From Aeromonas hydrophila subsp. hydrophila ATCC 7966 (GTDB lineage Bacteria; Pseudomonadota; Gammaproteobacteria; Enterobacterales; Aeromonadaceae): DNA of 64,000 nt. Under the pieces are notes generated by a model that did not search any database, was not told where the DNA came from, and worked only from the letters and a program-made list of their open reading frames with translations. Positions within the stretch are counted from its first letter, which is position 1; every line of letters starts with the position of its first letter. The position numbers and the translations under genes were made by a program. Location: positions 98,501 to 162,500 of the forward strand of contig NC_008570.1 of assembly GCF_000014805.1 (NCBI RefSeq), in the 5' to 3' direction. Shown here piece by piece: positions 1 to 9,572 of the stretch.

Positions 1-1
1 G

Positions 2-673
<672 letters not shown>

Positions 674-695
674 TGCAGCTTGCCTGATGTCACCC

Positions 696-730
696 ACAAT
701 GCCGGCCCCTGGGCCGGCATTGTCGTCTTT
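696..730 (+). terminator. Hairpin terminator after hemB
   Basis: A 13-bp perfect stem (arms 696-708 and 711-723, core GCCGGCCC/GGGCCGGC) with a 2-nt loop lies 22 bases after the hemB stop. The following T-run is short and interrupted (CGTCTTTGG), so termination may be only partial. Confidence 0.7.
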
Positions 731-805
731 GGTATCCGGATCGCTGCTTTAATGAGCAGATCTCGGCGAAAAGTGGACAACAGGCCGCGCTCTGGCAGGC
801 AAAGG

Positions 806-833
806 CTTGATTAATGAGGTTTCTGCCTACATC
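806..833 (+). promoter_or_regulatory. Candidate heat-shock (sigma-32) promoter for prlC
   Basis: CTTGATT (806-812) and CCTACATC (826-833), separated by 13 bases, resemble the sigma-32 elements CTTGAAA and CCCATNT. The known heat-shock control of the prlC (opdA) operon in enteric bacteria makes this plausible. The match is imperfect and the transcription start is inferred only. Confidence 0.35.
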
Positions 834-895
834 TTAGGTAGTCCAAGCAAGCTTCTGGACGGCAGGGGCTGTAGAGAATTTAGAGGTATCGCAGG

Positions 896-2938
896 ATGAA
901 CAACCCTTTGCTGACAATGGACTCGCTGCCCCCTTTCAGCCAGATCCAGCCCGATCAGGTACAGCCTGCCGTGACGCAGGCCATCGCCGATTGCAAACAG
1001 AAGATCAGCGATGTGCTGGCCCAGCGCGACCCCCACACCTGGGACAGCCTGATCGCCCCGCTGGAAGAGGTCAACGACCGCCTGGCGCGGATCTGGTCAC
1101 CGGTCAGTCACCTCAACTCCGTACTCAACAGCGAAGCGCTGCGCGCGGCCCACGACGCCTGCCTGCCGCTGCTGTCTGAATTCCAGACCTATGTCGGCCA
1201 GCACGAGGGGCTCTATCAGGCTTATCGCGAACTGGCCGAGAGCGACGACTTCCCGCTGCTGAGCGGCGCCCAGCGCAAGGAGATCCAGAATACCCTGCGC
1301 GATTTTCGTCTGTCCGGTATCGGCCTGCCCGCCGAGGCGCAGCAGCGCTACGGCGAGATCCAGGCCCGCCTCTCCGAGCTGGCTTCCCGGTTCAGCAACA
1401 ACGTGCTGGACGCGACCCAGGGCTGGAACAAGCTGGTGACCGACGAGGCCGAGCTGGCCGGTTTGCCGCAGAGCGCGCAGGCCGCCGCCCGCCAGCTGGC
1501 CGAGCTGAAGGGCAAGGAAGGCTGGCTGTTCACCTTGGACATCCCCTCCTACCTGCCGGTGATGATGTATGCCGACAACCGTGCGCTGCGTGCCGAGCTG
1601 TATGAGGCCTTCACCACCCGCGCCTCGGATCAGGGCCCCAACGCCGGCAAGTGGGACAACTCCGCCATCATGACCGAGCTGCTTGCCCTGCGCCGCGAGT
1701 TGGCCCAACTGCTCGGCTTCGCCAACTATGCCGAGCTGTCACTAGCCACCAAGATGGCGGACAAGCCTGAGCAGGTGGTGAACTTCCTCACCGATCTGGC
1801 GGCCAAGTCCCTGCCGCAAGGCAAGGCCGAGCTGGAAGAGATCCGCGCCTTCGCCGCCGAGCAACACGGTCAGGGCGAGCTGGCCGCCTGGGATCTCGCC
1901 TACTACGCCGAGAAGCTCAAGCAGCACAAGTTCTCCATCTCCGACGAGCAACTGCGTCCCTACTTCCCCGCCAGCAAGGTGGTGAAGGGGCTGTTCGAGG
2001 TGGTCAAGCGGGTGTTCGGCATGAAGGTGCGCGAGCGCCTCGGCATCGACACCTGGCACCCGGACGTGCGCTTCTACGACATCTTCGATGCCGAGGACGA
2101 ACTGCGCGGCAGCTTCTACCTCGACCTCTATGCCCGCGAGCACAAGCAGGGCGGCGCCTGGATGGATGTCTGTCTGGGGCGTCGCTACCGTCAGGATGGC
2201 TCGCTGCAAAAGCCGGTGGCCTACCTGACCTGCAACTTCAACGGTCCGGTGGACGGCAAACCCGCCCTGTTCACCCACAACGAAGTGGTCACCCTGTTCC
2301 ACGAGTTCGGCCACGGCATTCACCACATGCTGACCCGTATCGACGTGGCTGGCGTGGCCGGTATCAACGGCGTGGCCTGGGATGCGGTGGAGCTGCCGAG
2401 CCAGTTCCTCGAGAACTGGTGCTGGGAGTCCGAGGCGCTGGCCTTCATCTCCGGCCATCACGAGACCGGCGAGCCGCTGCCTGCCGATCTGCTGGAGAAG
2501 ATGCTGACCGCCCGCAACTTCCAGGCGGCGATGCAGATGCTGCGCCAGCTGGAGTTCGCCCTGTTCGACTTCCGTCTGCACCAGGAGTTCGACCCGGCCA
2601 GCACGGATCAGATCCCGGCGCTGCTGGATGAGGTGCGCAGCCAGGTGGCGGTGATGACGCCGCCTGCGTTCAACCGCTTCCAGCACAGCTTCTCCCACAT
2701 CTTCGCCGGCGGTTATGCGGCGGGCTACTACAGCTACAAGTGGGCCGAGGTGCTCTCTGCGGATGCCTTCTCCCGCTTCGAGGAGGAGGGGATCTTCAAC
2801 CCGGCCACCGGTCAGTCCTTCCTGAAGAACATCCTGGAAAAGGGTGGCTCCAAGGAGCCGATGGAGCTGTTCCGAGCCTTCCGTGGCCGTGAGCCTCAGG
2901 TGGATGCGCTGCTCCGTCACAGCGGGATTGCCGCGTGA
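896..2938 (+). CDS. prlC: Oligopeptidase A (M3 zinc metallopeptidase)
   Basis: Cytosolic zinc endopeptidase that degrades short peptides, including cleaved signal peptides. The 680-residue product matches the usual length of this M3 family member. The zinc-binding and catalytic motif HEFGH sits at residues 469-473, followed by GIHHMLT, with the third ligand region (ELPSQFLENW) about 30 residues downstream. The start is supported by AGAGG about 9 bases upstream. In enterics prlC is directly followed by rsmJ in a heat-shock operon. Here rsmJ is also downstream, but a c-di-GMP gene and a strong terminator lie between them. Confidence 0.97.
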   Translation: MNNPLLTMDSLPPFSQIQPDQVQPAVTQAIADCKQKISDVLAQRDPHTWDSLIAPLEEVNDRLARIWSPVSHLNSVLNSEALRAAHDACLPLLSEFQTYVGQHEGLYQAYRELAESDDFPLLSGAQRKEIQNTLRDFRLSGIGLPAEAQQRYGEIQARLSELASRFSNNVLDATQGWNKLVTDEAELAGLPQSAQAAARQLAELKGKEGWLFTLDIPSYLPVMMYADNRALRAELYEAFTTRASDQGPNAGKWDNSAIMTELLALRRELAQLLGFANYAELSLATKMADKPEQVVNFLTDLAAKSLPQGKAELEEIRAFAAEQHGQGELAAWDLAYYAEKLKQHKFSISDEQLRPYFPASKVVKGLFEVVKRVFGMKVRERLGIDTWHPDVRFYDIFDAEDELRGSFYLDLYAREHKQGGAWMDVCLGRRYRQDGSLQKPVAYLTCNFNGPVDGKPALFTHNEVVTLFHEFGHGIHHMLTRIDVAGVAGINGVAWDAVELPSQFLENWCWESEALAFISGHHETGEPLPADLLEKMLTARNFQAAMQMLRQLEFALFDFRLHQEFDPASTDQIPALLDEVRSQVAVMTPPAFNRFQHSFSHIFAGGYAAGYYSYKWAEVLSADAFSRFEEEGIFNPATGQSFLKNILEKGGSKEPMELFRAFRGREPQVDALLRHSGIAA

Positions 2939-3011
2939 GTTTGCGGGCCCCGGCTGGCGTGAGCTTCAAGCAGGTACAGTTTTGCCACATAGTGGGATCA
3001 CAGCGTGATTT

Positions 3012-3053
3012 TTGAGATAAAAAGGGACCTTTTGGTCCCTTTTCTCAAGGCTT
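3012..3053 (+). terminator. Strong hairpin after prlC
   Basis: Long stem: TTGAG (3012-3016) and AAAAGGGACC pair with GGTCCCTTTT and CTCAA (to 3048) around a TTTT loop. The T-rich right arm makes it a convincing intrinsic terminator that separates prlC from the next gene. Confidence 0.85.
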
Positions 3054-3142
3054 TTTAATATCTTGCGGATAGCATGTTTGCACTGTCCCCGGCTCTTCAG
3101 TAGAGTCGGGTCCTACCTTCCAAGGAGAGAAAGAACCTTGCC

Positions 3143-5686
3143 ATGAGGCGAGCACTCGAGTCTGTCTATCAAATCATCTCAAGTCTGTCTCATTCGAGTG
3201 GTCAGGGATATTTCGATACCTTTGTGAGTGAAATCGCAGCAGCGGTCGGGGCCGACTTCGTCCTGATTTCAGGCAGGGATCAAGCGGGGCTCTCTTTCAA
3301 GGTACACGCCGCCCACCCCGCGTCTCTCGACATCACCAACTTCAGCTTTCCGGTCAGCGCCACCCTGAGGGAGATCACCCTGCAGGAGGGAGAGACCTGG
3401 TTCAGCGATCGGGTACAGCAGCTGTTTCCCCATGCCGCCGTGTTGCAGGCCTGGCACATTCAGGCCTATGCCGGCATCGCCCTCAAGAGTGCCCAGGGGG
3501 AGACGGTCGGCATCTGCAGCGTGCTGTTCAAGCGGCCGCTCACCAATATGGACAAGGTGATGGGCCTGTTGCGCCTGCTGGCTCCGCTGGCCGGGCGTGA
3601 ACTGGCGCTGATGCTGCAACAGCCGGCACCGCCCCAGCCCGAGTATCACGACTTTCTGCACACCATGATGTCCCACGCGCCGGTGGGGATCGGCAAGCTC
3701 GATCTGAACGGCAAGATTCTCTGGACCAACCCGGCCATCGAAAAGATGCTGGGTTACAGCCAGAGCGAGCTGCTGCACCGCACTGCCGCCGAGCTCAATC
3801 ACCCGGAGGACTGGCTGCGCAGCGCCGCCTGCTATGAAGAGCTAAAGCGCGGCGAGCGCACCGCCTTCACCCAGGAGAAGCGCTACCTGCACCGGGACGG
3901 TCAGGTGCTGTGGGGGCGGGTCACCGTCACCCTGGTGCGGGACGATCAGCTGCAGCCCGACTACCTGATGGTGGTGCTGGAGAACATCGATCCCCTCAAG
4001 CGCCACGCCGAACAGCTCAAGCTCTCCCACCGGGTCTACGACAATCTCTCCGAAGCGATCCTGGTGTGCGATGCCGACAGCCGCATCATCTCGGTCAACC
4101 CGGCGTTCGAGCAGATCACCGGTTACAGCGAGGAGGAGGTGTGCGGCCAGCGGCCCAGCATGCTCAAGTCCGGGCTGCACGATCAGGCCTTCTACGCCGA
4201 CATGTACCACGCGCTGGAGCGGGTGGGGGTGTGGCGCGGCGAGGTGTGGAACAAGCGCAAGAACGGCAAGCTCTATCCCCAGCAGCTGATGATCAGCACC
4301 CTGCGGGAAGGGGGGCGGATCAGCCAGTACATCGCCATCTTCAGCGACCTCTCCCAGACCAAGCTGGCGGAGCAGAAGATCGCCGCCCAGGCCAACTACG
4401 ACAACCTCACCGGGCTGCCCAACCGCTGGCTGTTCGGCCGCTGTCTGAGCCGCTTCTGCGAGCGGGGCGAGCGTTTCGCGCTGATGGTGCTCGACCTCAA
4501 CAACTTCAAGGCGGTCAACAACAGCATGGATCACCACGCCGGTGACGCCCTGCTGCGGGAGGTGTCGGACCGGCTGGTGAGCCGGGTGCGCACCGAGGAC
4601 CTGGTGGCCCGCATCGGCGGCGACGAGTTCGCCTTCCTGGTGCCCGGCATCGTCAACCGTCGTCAGGCCGAGGTGTTCGCCAAGCAGGTGATCGGCGGCT
4701 TCGCCCGTCCCTTCATGCTGGCCAACCAGCACCTCTACGTGACCGCCACCATCGGCATCACCCTCTGCCCGGGCGATGGCCTGGAGAGTGACGAGCTGCT
4801 GCGCAACGCCGAGCAGGCGCTGTTTGCCGCCAAGCGGCAGGGACGGCTGCTCGGCAGCTACTGCGCCTCCATGCGCGAAGAGGTGCGCCAGCGCCACCAG
4901 ATGCAGCAGGATCTGGCGGAGGCGATCAAGCTCGAGCAGCTGACCATGGCCTACCAGCCGATCTGGGACAACCGCAGTGGCCGGGTCGCCAAGCTGGAGG
5001 CGCTGGTGCGCTGGTACCACCCGCACTGGGGCCAGGTGTCGCCAGCGGACTTCATTCCGCTGGCGGAGGAGGCCGGGCTCATCCAGGGGCTGGGGGCGCT
5101 GGTGCTGTGGCAGTCGTGCCGGGATCTGGCGCGGCTGCAGCAATCTGGTTTCCCGGATCTGCAGATGTCGATCAACCGCTCCACCCTGGAGTTCCAGACC
5201 ATAGATCCGGAGGCGAGCGAGTGGCTCAAGGTGATCCACCACTTCGGGCTGGACCCGGCGGACATCGTCATCGAGATCACCGAGTCCCTGCTGATGGAGA
5301 CCAGCGATCAGCACAGGGTGCGGATCGATGCGCTGCGCGAGGCGGGCTGCAAGCTGGCCATCGACGACTTCGGTACCGGCTACTCGGCGCTCAACTATCT
5401 GCGCAACTTCCCGGTGGACCTGGTCAAGATCGACCGGGCCTTCGTGCGCCACATCCCGTTCAATGAACAGGACCGGCTGCTGCTGGACGGCATCATCAAC
5501 ATAGTGCACAACCTCGGCATGCAGGTGGTGATCGAGGGGGTGGAGACTCGCGAGCAGCTCAACTTCCTCTGCCAGAAGGGGTGCGCCTTCACGCAGGGTT
5601 ATCTGCTGAGCCGGCCGCTGGCCTACGACGACCTCACTGAGTACCTGCAGCTCAACGACAAGAGCATGTTCCTGCAGACCAGCTAG
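3143..5686 (+). CDS. GAF-PAS-PAS-GGDEF-EAL cyclic-di-GMP signalling protein
   Basis: Predicted cytosolic enzyme that makes and/or degrades the second messenger c-di-GMP. Domains in order: an N-terminal GAF-like sensor (about 15-155), two PAS domains (about 165-280 and 290-405), GGDEF (about 415-580) and EAL (about 590-840). Both catalytic domains look intact. GGDEF is at 492-496, with the inhibitory RxxD site (RTED) exactly five residues before it. The EAL side has EALVRW at 619, then IEITES, DDFGTGYS, KIDRAFV and EGVET. No transmembrane segment is seen, so sensing is probably intracellular. It is a hybrid, and the net activity cannot be read from sequence. The gene sits between prlC and rsmJ, which are adjacent in enterics, so it looks like an insertion into that locus. 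Confidence 0.93.
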   Translation: MRRALESVYQIISSLSHSSGQGYFDTFVSEIAAAVGADFVLISGRDQAGLSFKVHAAHPASLDITNFSFPVSATLREITLQEGETWFSDRVQQLFPHAAVLQAWHIQAYAGIALKSAQGETVGICSVLFKRPLTNMDKVMGLLRLLAPLAGRELALMLQQPAPPQPEYHDFLHTMMSHAPVGIGKLDLNGKILWTNPAIEKMLGYSQSELLHRTAAELNHPEDWLRSAACYEELKRGERTAFTQEKRYLHRDGQVLWGRVTVTLVRDDQLQPDYLMVVLENIDPLKRHAEQLKLSHRVYDNLSEAILVCDADSRIISVNPAFEQITGYSEEEVCGQRPSMLKSGLHDQAFYADMYHALERVGVWRGEVWNKRKNGKLYPQQLMISTLREGGRISQYIAIFSDLSQTKLAEQKIAAQANYDNLTGLPNRWLFGRCLSRFCERGERFALMVLDLNNFKAVNNSMDHHAGDALLREVSDRLVSRVRTEDLVARIGGDEFAFLVPGIVNRRQAEVFAKQVIGGFARPFMLANQHLYVTATIGITLCPGDGLESDELLRNAEQALFAAKRQGRLLGSYCASMREEVRQRHQMQQDLAEAIKLEQLTMAYQPIWDNRSGRVAKLEALVRWYHPHWGQVSPADFIPLAEEAGLIQGLGALVLWQSCRDLARLQQSGFPDLQMSINRSTLEFQTIDPEASEWLKVIHHFGLDPADIVIEITESLLMETSDQHRVRIDALREAGCKLAIDDFGTGYSALNYLRNFPVDLVKIDRAFVRHIPFNEQDRLLLDGIINIVHNLGMQVVIEGVETREQLNFLCQKGCAFTQGYLLSRPLAYDDLTEYLQLNDKSMFLQTS

Positions 5687-5780
5687 CCCCTCCGCCCCTC
5701 TCCTTCGGCCGGTGCCCCTACAGCGACCTTCGGGGGCTGTGATACACTCCGCCCACTGATACCGCCACACAGCCGATACC

Positions 5781-6527
5781 ATGCAGATCCTCCTCGAAGA
5801 CCCCGCCAAGGCGCCCCAGGCCGAAGCCCTGGCCAGCCAGCTCGGCCAGACCGACCTTCCCCAGTTTGCCCTGGTGTTCACCGCGGCGCGGCTGGAGCTG
5901 CGCAAGCTGGACGAGCCCAAGCTGGGTGCGGTCTACGTGGACTTCGTCGAAGGGGCGGTCGCCCATCGCCGCAAGTTCGGCGGTGGCCGTGGCCAATCCA
6001 TCGCCAAGGCGGTGGGGCTCAAGGCGGGTGCCATGCCGCGGGTGGTGGATGCCACCGCCGGGCTGGGACGCGATGCCTTCGTGCTCGCCTCCCTCGGCTG
6101 CAAGGTGACCATGATCGAGCGCAGCCCCGTGGTGGCCGCCCTGTTGCAGGACGGGCTGGCGCGGGCGGCGCTGGACCCGGAGATCGGCCCCTGGGTACGC
6201 GAGCGGATGCAGCTGCGGCACGGCCCGGCGGTGGAGACCTTGCTGGGGTTGACCGAGCGGCCCGACGTCATCTACCTCGACCCCATGTTCCCCCACAAGC
6301 AGAAGTCGGCGCTGGTGAAAAAAGAGATGCGGGTGTTCCAGTCGCTGGTGGGACCGGATCTCGACGCCGATGCCCTGCTGCCGGCGGCGCTCGCCATGGC
6401 GGACAAGCGGGTGGTGGTGAAACGGCCGGACTACGCCGGCTGGCTCAACGAGCACAAGCCGAGCATGGCTATCGAGACCAAGAGCAACCGCTTCGATGTC
6501 TACGTGATGGCGGCGCTGGCGGGATAA
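5781..6527 (+). CDS. rsmJ: 16S rRNA guanine-N2 (G1516) methyltransferase
   Basis: SAM-dependent methyltransferase (formerly YhiQ) that makes m2G1516 in the small-subunit rRNA. The 248-residue protein has the SAM-binding loop [13 protein letters not shown] beginning near residue 88, with D90, and an [10 protein letters not shown] segment that carries the catalytic DP(M/P)-like motif of this family. It follows the c-di-GMP gene by 94 bases and ends at a bidirectional terminator facing the rof operon. Association with prlC is conserved in gammaproteobacteria, which supports the call. Confidence 0.95.
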   Translation: MQILLEDPAKAPQAEALASQLGQTDLPQFALVFTAARLELRKLDEPKLGAVYVDFVEGAVAHRRKFGGGRGQSIAKAVGLKAGAMPRVVDATAGLGRDAFVLASLGCKVTMIERSPVVAALLQDGLARAALDPEIGPWVRERMQLRHGPAVETLLGLTERPDVIYLDPMFPHKQKSALVKKEMRVFQSLVGPDLDADALLPAALAMADKRVVVKRPDYAGWLNEHKPSMAIETKSNRFDVYVMAALAG

Positions 6528-6550
6528 CGCCGCACGCGAGGGATAAAAGA

Positions 6551-6580
6551 AGAGGGCCAACCCGATGGGGTTGGCCCTCT
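6551..6580. terminator. Bidirectional terminator between rsmJ and rof
   Basis: A 13-bp stem AGAGGGCCAACCC/GGGTTGGCCCTCT with a GATG loop lies between two convergent genes. It can serve both strands. Confidence 0.75.
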
Positions 6581-6586
6581 TGCCAT

Positions 6587-6856
6587 CTATTGGCTGTCGG
6601 CTGGGGCTGGCGGGGCAAAGCGGATCAGTTTCTCCTCCCCCTGCCAGCTGAGCGCCATGGTGGCCAGCTCCGCCAGGCTCAGTCGCTCGCCACCTTGCAG
6701 CAGCAGGTACTCGACCCCTGCTCTGGCCTCTATGGTGCGGATCTTGTCCTCCCACTGGCGGCCATCCCGGCCGGTGAGGGTGACCGGCAGCTGCCAGCTG
6801 GCGGCGATCTCCAGCCAGTCGTAGAGATCGCAACTGATGGGTTGGTAGGTGCTCAT
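6587..6856 (-). CDS. rof: Rho-binding antiterminator (Rof/YaeO family)
   Basis: A small 89-residue protein starting MSTYQPISCDLYDWLEIAA, which matches the beginning of E. coli Rof (YQPINCDDYDNLELA). Rof binds the RNA-binding face of Rho and inhibits Rho-dependent termination. The family fold is a small Sm-like beta barrel, and the VEYLLLQ strand fits it. The reading frame is open further upstream, but that would run into the preceding gene; the chosen ATG has an AGAGGG ribosome site. It lies 25 bases after a lipoprotein gene, so the two are probably cotranscribed. It is notable that rho and the helicase gene rhlB lie only a few kb away. Confidence 0.85.
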   Translation of the reverse strand: MSTYQPISCDLYDWLEIAASWQLPVTLTGRDGRQWEDKIRTIEARAGVEYLLLQGGERLSLAELATMALSWQGEEKLIRFAPPAPADSQ

Positions 6857-6881
6857 GTGCGGGTTGCCCTCTGGTCGCCGG

Positions 6882-7871
6882 TTACTGGAAGTTGATGCTG
6901 GTGGCGGGCGCCACCACCGCTTGGGCTTGCTGCACCTGTTCCAGTTGCAGCGGGTCGCCGGCCAGCGCCGGATCGTCCTCGTTGCCATTGCAGACCAGCG
7001 CCAGATCGTAGCTGCCGAGATTAACAAATCCCAGTTCGTAACCAAAGCCGCCACCGCTTTGCGGCAACACGGGTGCGCTGGCATAGAAGCCGTTGTCGCT
7101 GTCCGCCATGTCGGGGTAGTTGTCATCGCTTCTGGGCTGGTAGAAGTAGACGAAGGCCTTGTCGGTCAGCTGGCCACCGCACAGCCCGGCCGCGACCGTG
7201 CCCTTGACTGTGGTGACCTGGGTGTTGTTCACCAGCCGCACCCCTCTGGGCTTGAGCTTGTAGTACTGCTCGTGGCCCGGCAGCACCATGGCCTGGCGCA
7301 GATCGAACTCGGTGGTGAAGGCGCTGAGGCCGTTGGCGGCGATGGTGAAGGCATCCAGCTTGAGTTCGCTGCTGGGCACCTCCAGCGGCTTGATCACCCC
7401 ATCATCCCGTTTGACGTAGGAGTAGGGGGTGCCATCCAGAAACTGGTTGGCAACCTCTCGTCCGTCCAGCACCCGCAGCCGCATCTGGCTGTAGTCGCCG
7501 GGCTCCACGCTCTGGCTGGCCAGCAGCGGGCGGCTGACCGAACCCTGATAGTGCAGCAGGTCTATGTAGGTGAACAGCGGCCGGCCCGCACTGTCGAGCG
7601 GGATGGTCTCGCCGCTCGGGGTGCAGCCATCGTCCTGGGTCGAGGTGAGAAAACTGGCAGTGGTCCAGCTCTGCTCGGTGCCGGCGACGGGGTGGATGCT
7701 GATGTTGGCGACGGCGATGCAGACCTTGCTGACTGCATCCACCGGGGCGTCGGAGAAGGCCAGCGAGAGCTGGGCCTGTTGCGGGCTGTTGTTGTCGCCG
7801 CCGCCTCCGCCCCCGCAGGCGGTAAGCAAGGCGGTCAGGCCGATCAGGGTCAAGGGTTTCATGGCGTCCAT
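6882..7871 (-). CDS. DUF4382 domain lipoprotein
   Basis: Predicted lipoprotein of 329 residues (or 326 if the second ATG at 7862 is used, which places the SD-like GGA better). The N-terminus KPLTLIGLTALLTAC is a signal peptide ending in a lipobox, with the lipidated cysteine followed by a run of glycines. A DUF4382 beta-rich domain covers about residues 35-190 (AFSDAPVDAVSKVCIAVANISI and the following strands). The rest looks like a second carboxypeptidase-regulatory-like beta domain (VKGTVAAGLCGG). The function of the family is not established. The gene precedes rof on the same strand. Confidence 0.8.
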   Translation of the reverse strand: MDAMKPLTLIGLTALLTACGGGGGGDNNSPQQAQLSLAFSDAPVDAVSKVCIAVANISIHPVAGTEQSWTTASFLTSTQDDGCTPSGETIPLDSAGRPLFTYIDLLHYQGSVSRPLLASQSVEPGDYSQMRLRVLDGREVANQFLDGTPYSYVKRDDGVIKPLEVPSSELKLDAFTIAANGLSAFTTEFDLRQAMVLPGHEQYYKLKPRGVRLVNNTQVTTVKGTVAAGLCGGQLTDKAFVYFYQPRSDDNYPDMADSDNGFYASAPVLPQSGGGFGYELGFVNLGSYDLALVCNGNEDDPALAGDPLQLEQVQQAQAVVAPATSINFQ

Positions 7872-8048
7872 TCCGGTTGTGAAGACAACCCTACTCTAGT
7901 CGAGCGACGGCAATGGCGGGGGTGGCAGCTTGCGTGAAAAGGACGAGCTCGGTGCGCCAGCCCAATGAAATCAAGGGTCAGCCTTGAACGGCGCCAGTCA
8001 TGGCTGCGAAAGAGATTGTCGGAACGGTGGGGCTGGTGGTTTGGTGCA

Positions 8049-8071
8049 CTGATTGGGCGAGGCCCAATCAG
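8049..8071 (-). terminator. Hairpin at the gppA stop
   Basis: A perfect 10-bp inverted repeat CTGATTGGGC/GCCCAATCAG around GAG overlaps the gppA stop codon. No T-run follows on the minus strand, so it may stabilise the 3' end or stop transcription only weakly. Confidence 0.5.
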
Positions 8072-9558
8072 GCTTCCAGCAGCCGGGTGGGCCAGCCCAT
8101 CTTCTGCTGGCGTTCCACCTCGAAGCGCAGTTCGCTGGCGCGCAGGTAGTGCTCGTCCAGCCAGCCGCTCGGCAGGGTCAGGGTCAGCGCATCTTCATCG
8201 GCTTCGAGGGTGAAGCGGGGCACTGTGCCCTGGGTGCGGCGCATGCAGAGGATCAGCGCGATGCGCAGGATGCGGGCCAGCCGGATCGCCTGGCGACCGG
8301 TGACGGCACCCTGCTTCTCCAGCGGTTCCAGCTTGAATTCGTCCCGCTGGTTGAACAGCAGGGCCGACAACAGCTTCTTCTGGGCCGGTGTAAAGCCAGG
8401 CATGTCGATGTTGTCGATGATATAGGCGGCGTGTTGCGGCGCCTTCTTGTACTCGATGCACAGACCGATCTCGTGCAGCAGGGCCGCGTAGCGCAGGATC
8501 GGGCGACCGTAGCGTTTCGAGAGTCGCCAGGCCGGCTGCAGCTGGTTGAACGCCTCGACGGCGGTGTCGCGCACCCGTTCGGCGTGCTCCTTGTCCAGCT
8601 GGTAGCGGTTGATCAGGCTGTCGGCGGTGCGATCACGGGCATCACAGTCGTGATTGTTGCCGAGCAGGCCGTAGATCAGCCCTTCACGCAGGGCGCCACC
8701 CGCCAGGGTCATGCTCTCTATCCCCAAGGTCTCGAAGATGGCGATCAGGATGGCGAGGCCGGAGGGGAACACGGTCAGTCGCTCGGCCGCCAGCCCTTCC
8801 AGCTGAAGTTGATCCAGCTTGCCACAGGCGATGGCCTGACCCATCAGCTCCTGCAACTTCGGCAGGGTGACCCGCTCGCTCTTCCCTTGCGCCAGCATGA
8901 TCTCCTGCAGCGCTTGCACCGTGCCTGAGGCGCCGACGCAGGTGCGCCAGCCGAGCGCGCGGTAATCTTCCGCCACCTTCTCCAGCACCGCCTTGGCGGC
9001 GGCGATGGCCTGCTTGAAGCGGGCCTCGGAGAGCTCGCCGTCGCCGAAGTGGTTGTTGAGCCAGGTGACGCAGCCCATGTGCAGGCTGTTGAGCAGTTTC
9101 GCTTCGCTGTGTTCGCCGATCACCAGCTCGGTGCTGGCGCCGCCGATGTCGATCACCAGCCGGTTGCCTTCGCCGGCCGAGGTCCAGGAGACCCCCTCAT
9201 AGATGGTCTTGGCCTCTTCCTCGCCCGAGATGATCTCGATGCTGTGGTTGAGCACCCGTTCCGCTTCACTGAGGAACTCGTCGACGTTGGTGGCAAGGCG
9301 CAGGGTGGCGGTGCCCACTACCCGGATGTTGTCGGCCGGAATGTCCTGCAACTGTTCGGAAAACAGGCGCAGGCAGTCCCAGCCCCGCTCCATGGCGGCA
9401 CGGCTGAGACGAAACTCCGGATCGAGCCCGGCGGCGAGGCGAACCTTGCGCTTGACCTTGGTGACGGTGCGCAGGGCTCCGGCGACCTCGCGCACCACCA
9501 GCATGTGAAAGCTGTTGGAGCCGAGGTCGATGGCGGCATAGAGCGGCGAGTTGTGCAA
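8068..9558 (-). CDS. gppA: Guanosine-5'-triphosphate,3'-diphosphate pyrophosphatase (Ppx/GppA family)
   Basis: Hydrolyses pppGpp to ppGpp, or exopolyphosphate in related enzymes, and so links to the stringent response. The 496-residue length and the actin-like phosphate-binding motifs fit: AAIDLGSNSFHML near the N-terminus, SGEEEAKTIYEGV and DIGGASTELV in the middle, and a C-terminal HD-like helical domain (AALLHEIGLCIEYKKAPQHAAYII). Assignment to gppA rather than ppx rests on its place directly behind rhlB, 14 bases downstream on the same strand, as in enterics. Confidence 0.93.
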   Translation of the reverse strand: MHNSPLYAAIDLGSNSFHMLVVREVAGALRTVTKVKRKVRLAAGLDPEFRLSRAAMERGWDCLRLFSEQLQDIPADNIRVVGTATLRLATNVDEFLSEAERVLNHSIEIISGEEEAKTIYEGVSWTSAGEGNRLVIDIGGASTELVIGEHSEAKLLNSLHMGCVTWLNNHFGDGELSEARFKQAIAAAKAVLEKVAEDYRALGWRTCVGASGTVQALQEIMLAQGKSERVTLPKLQELMGQAIACGKLDQLQLEGLAAERLTVFPSGLAILIAIFETLGIESMTLAGGALREGLIYGLLGNNHDCDARDRTADSLINRYQLDKEHAERVRDTAVEAFNQLQPAWRLSKRYGRPILRYAALLHEIGLCIEYKKAPQHAAYIIDNIDMPGFTPAQKKLLSALLFNQRDEFKLEPLEKQGAVTGRQAIRLARILRIALILCMRRTQGTVPRFTLEADEDALTLTLPSGWLDEHYLRASELRFEVERQQKMGWPTRLLEA

Positions 9559-9572
9559 CTGGGCCAGTCCTT

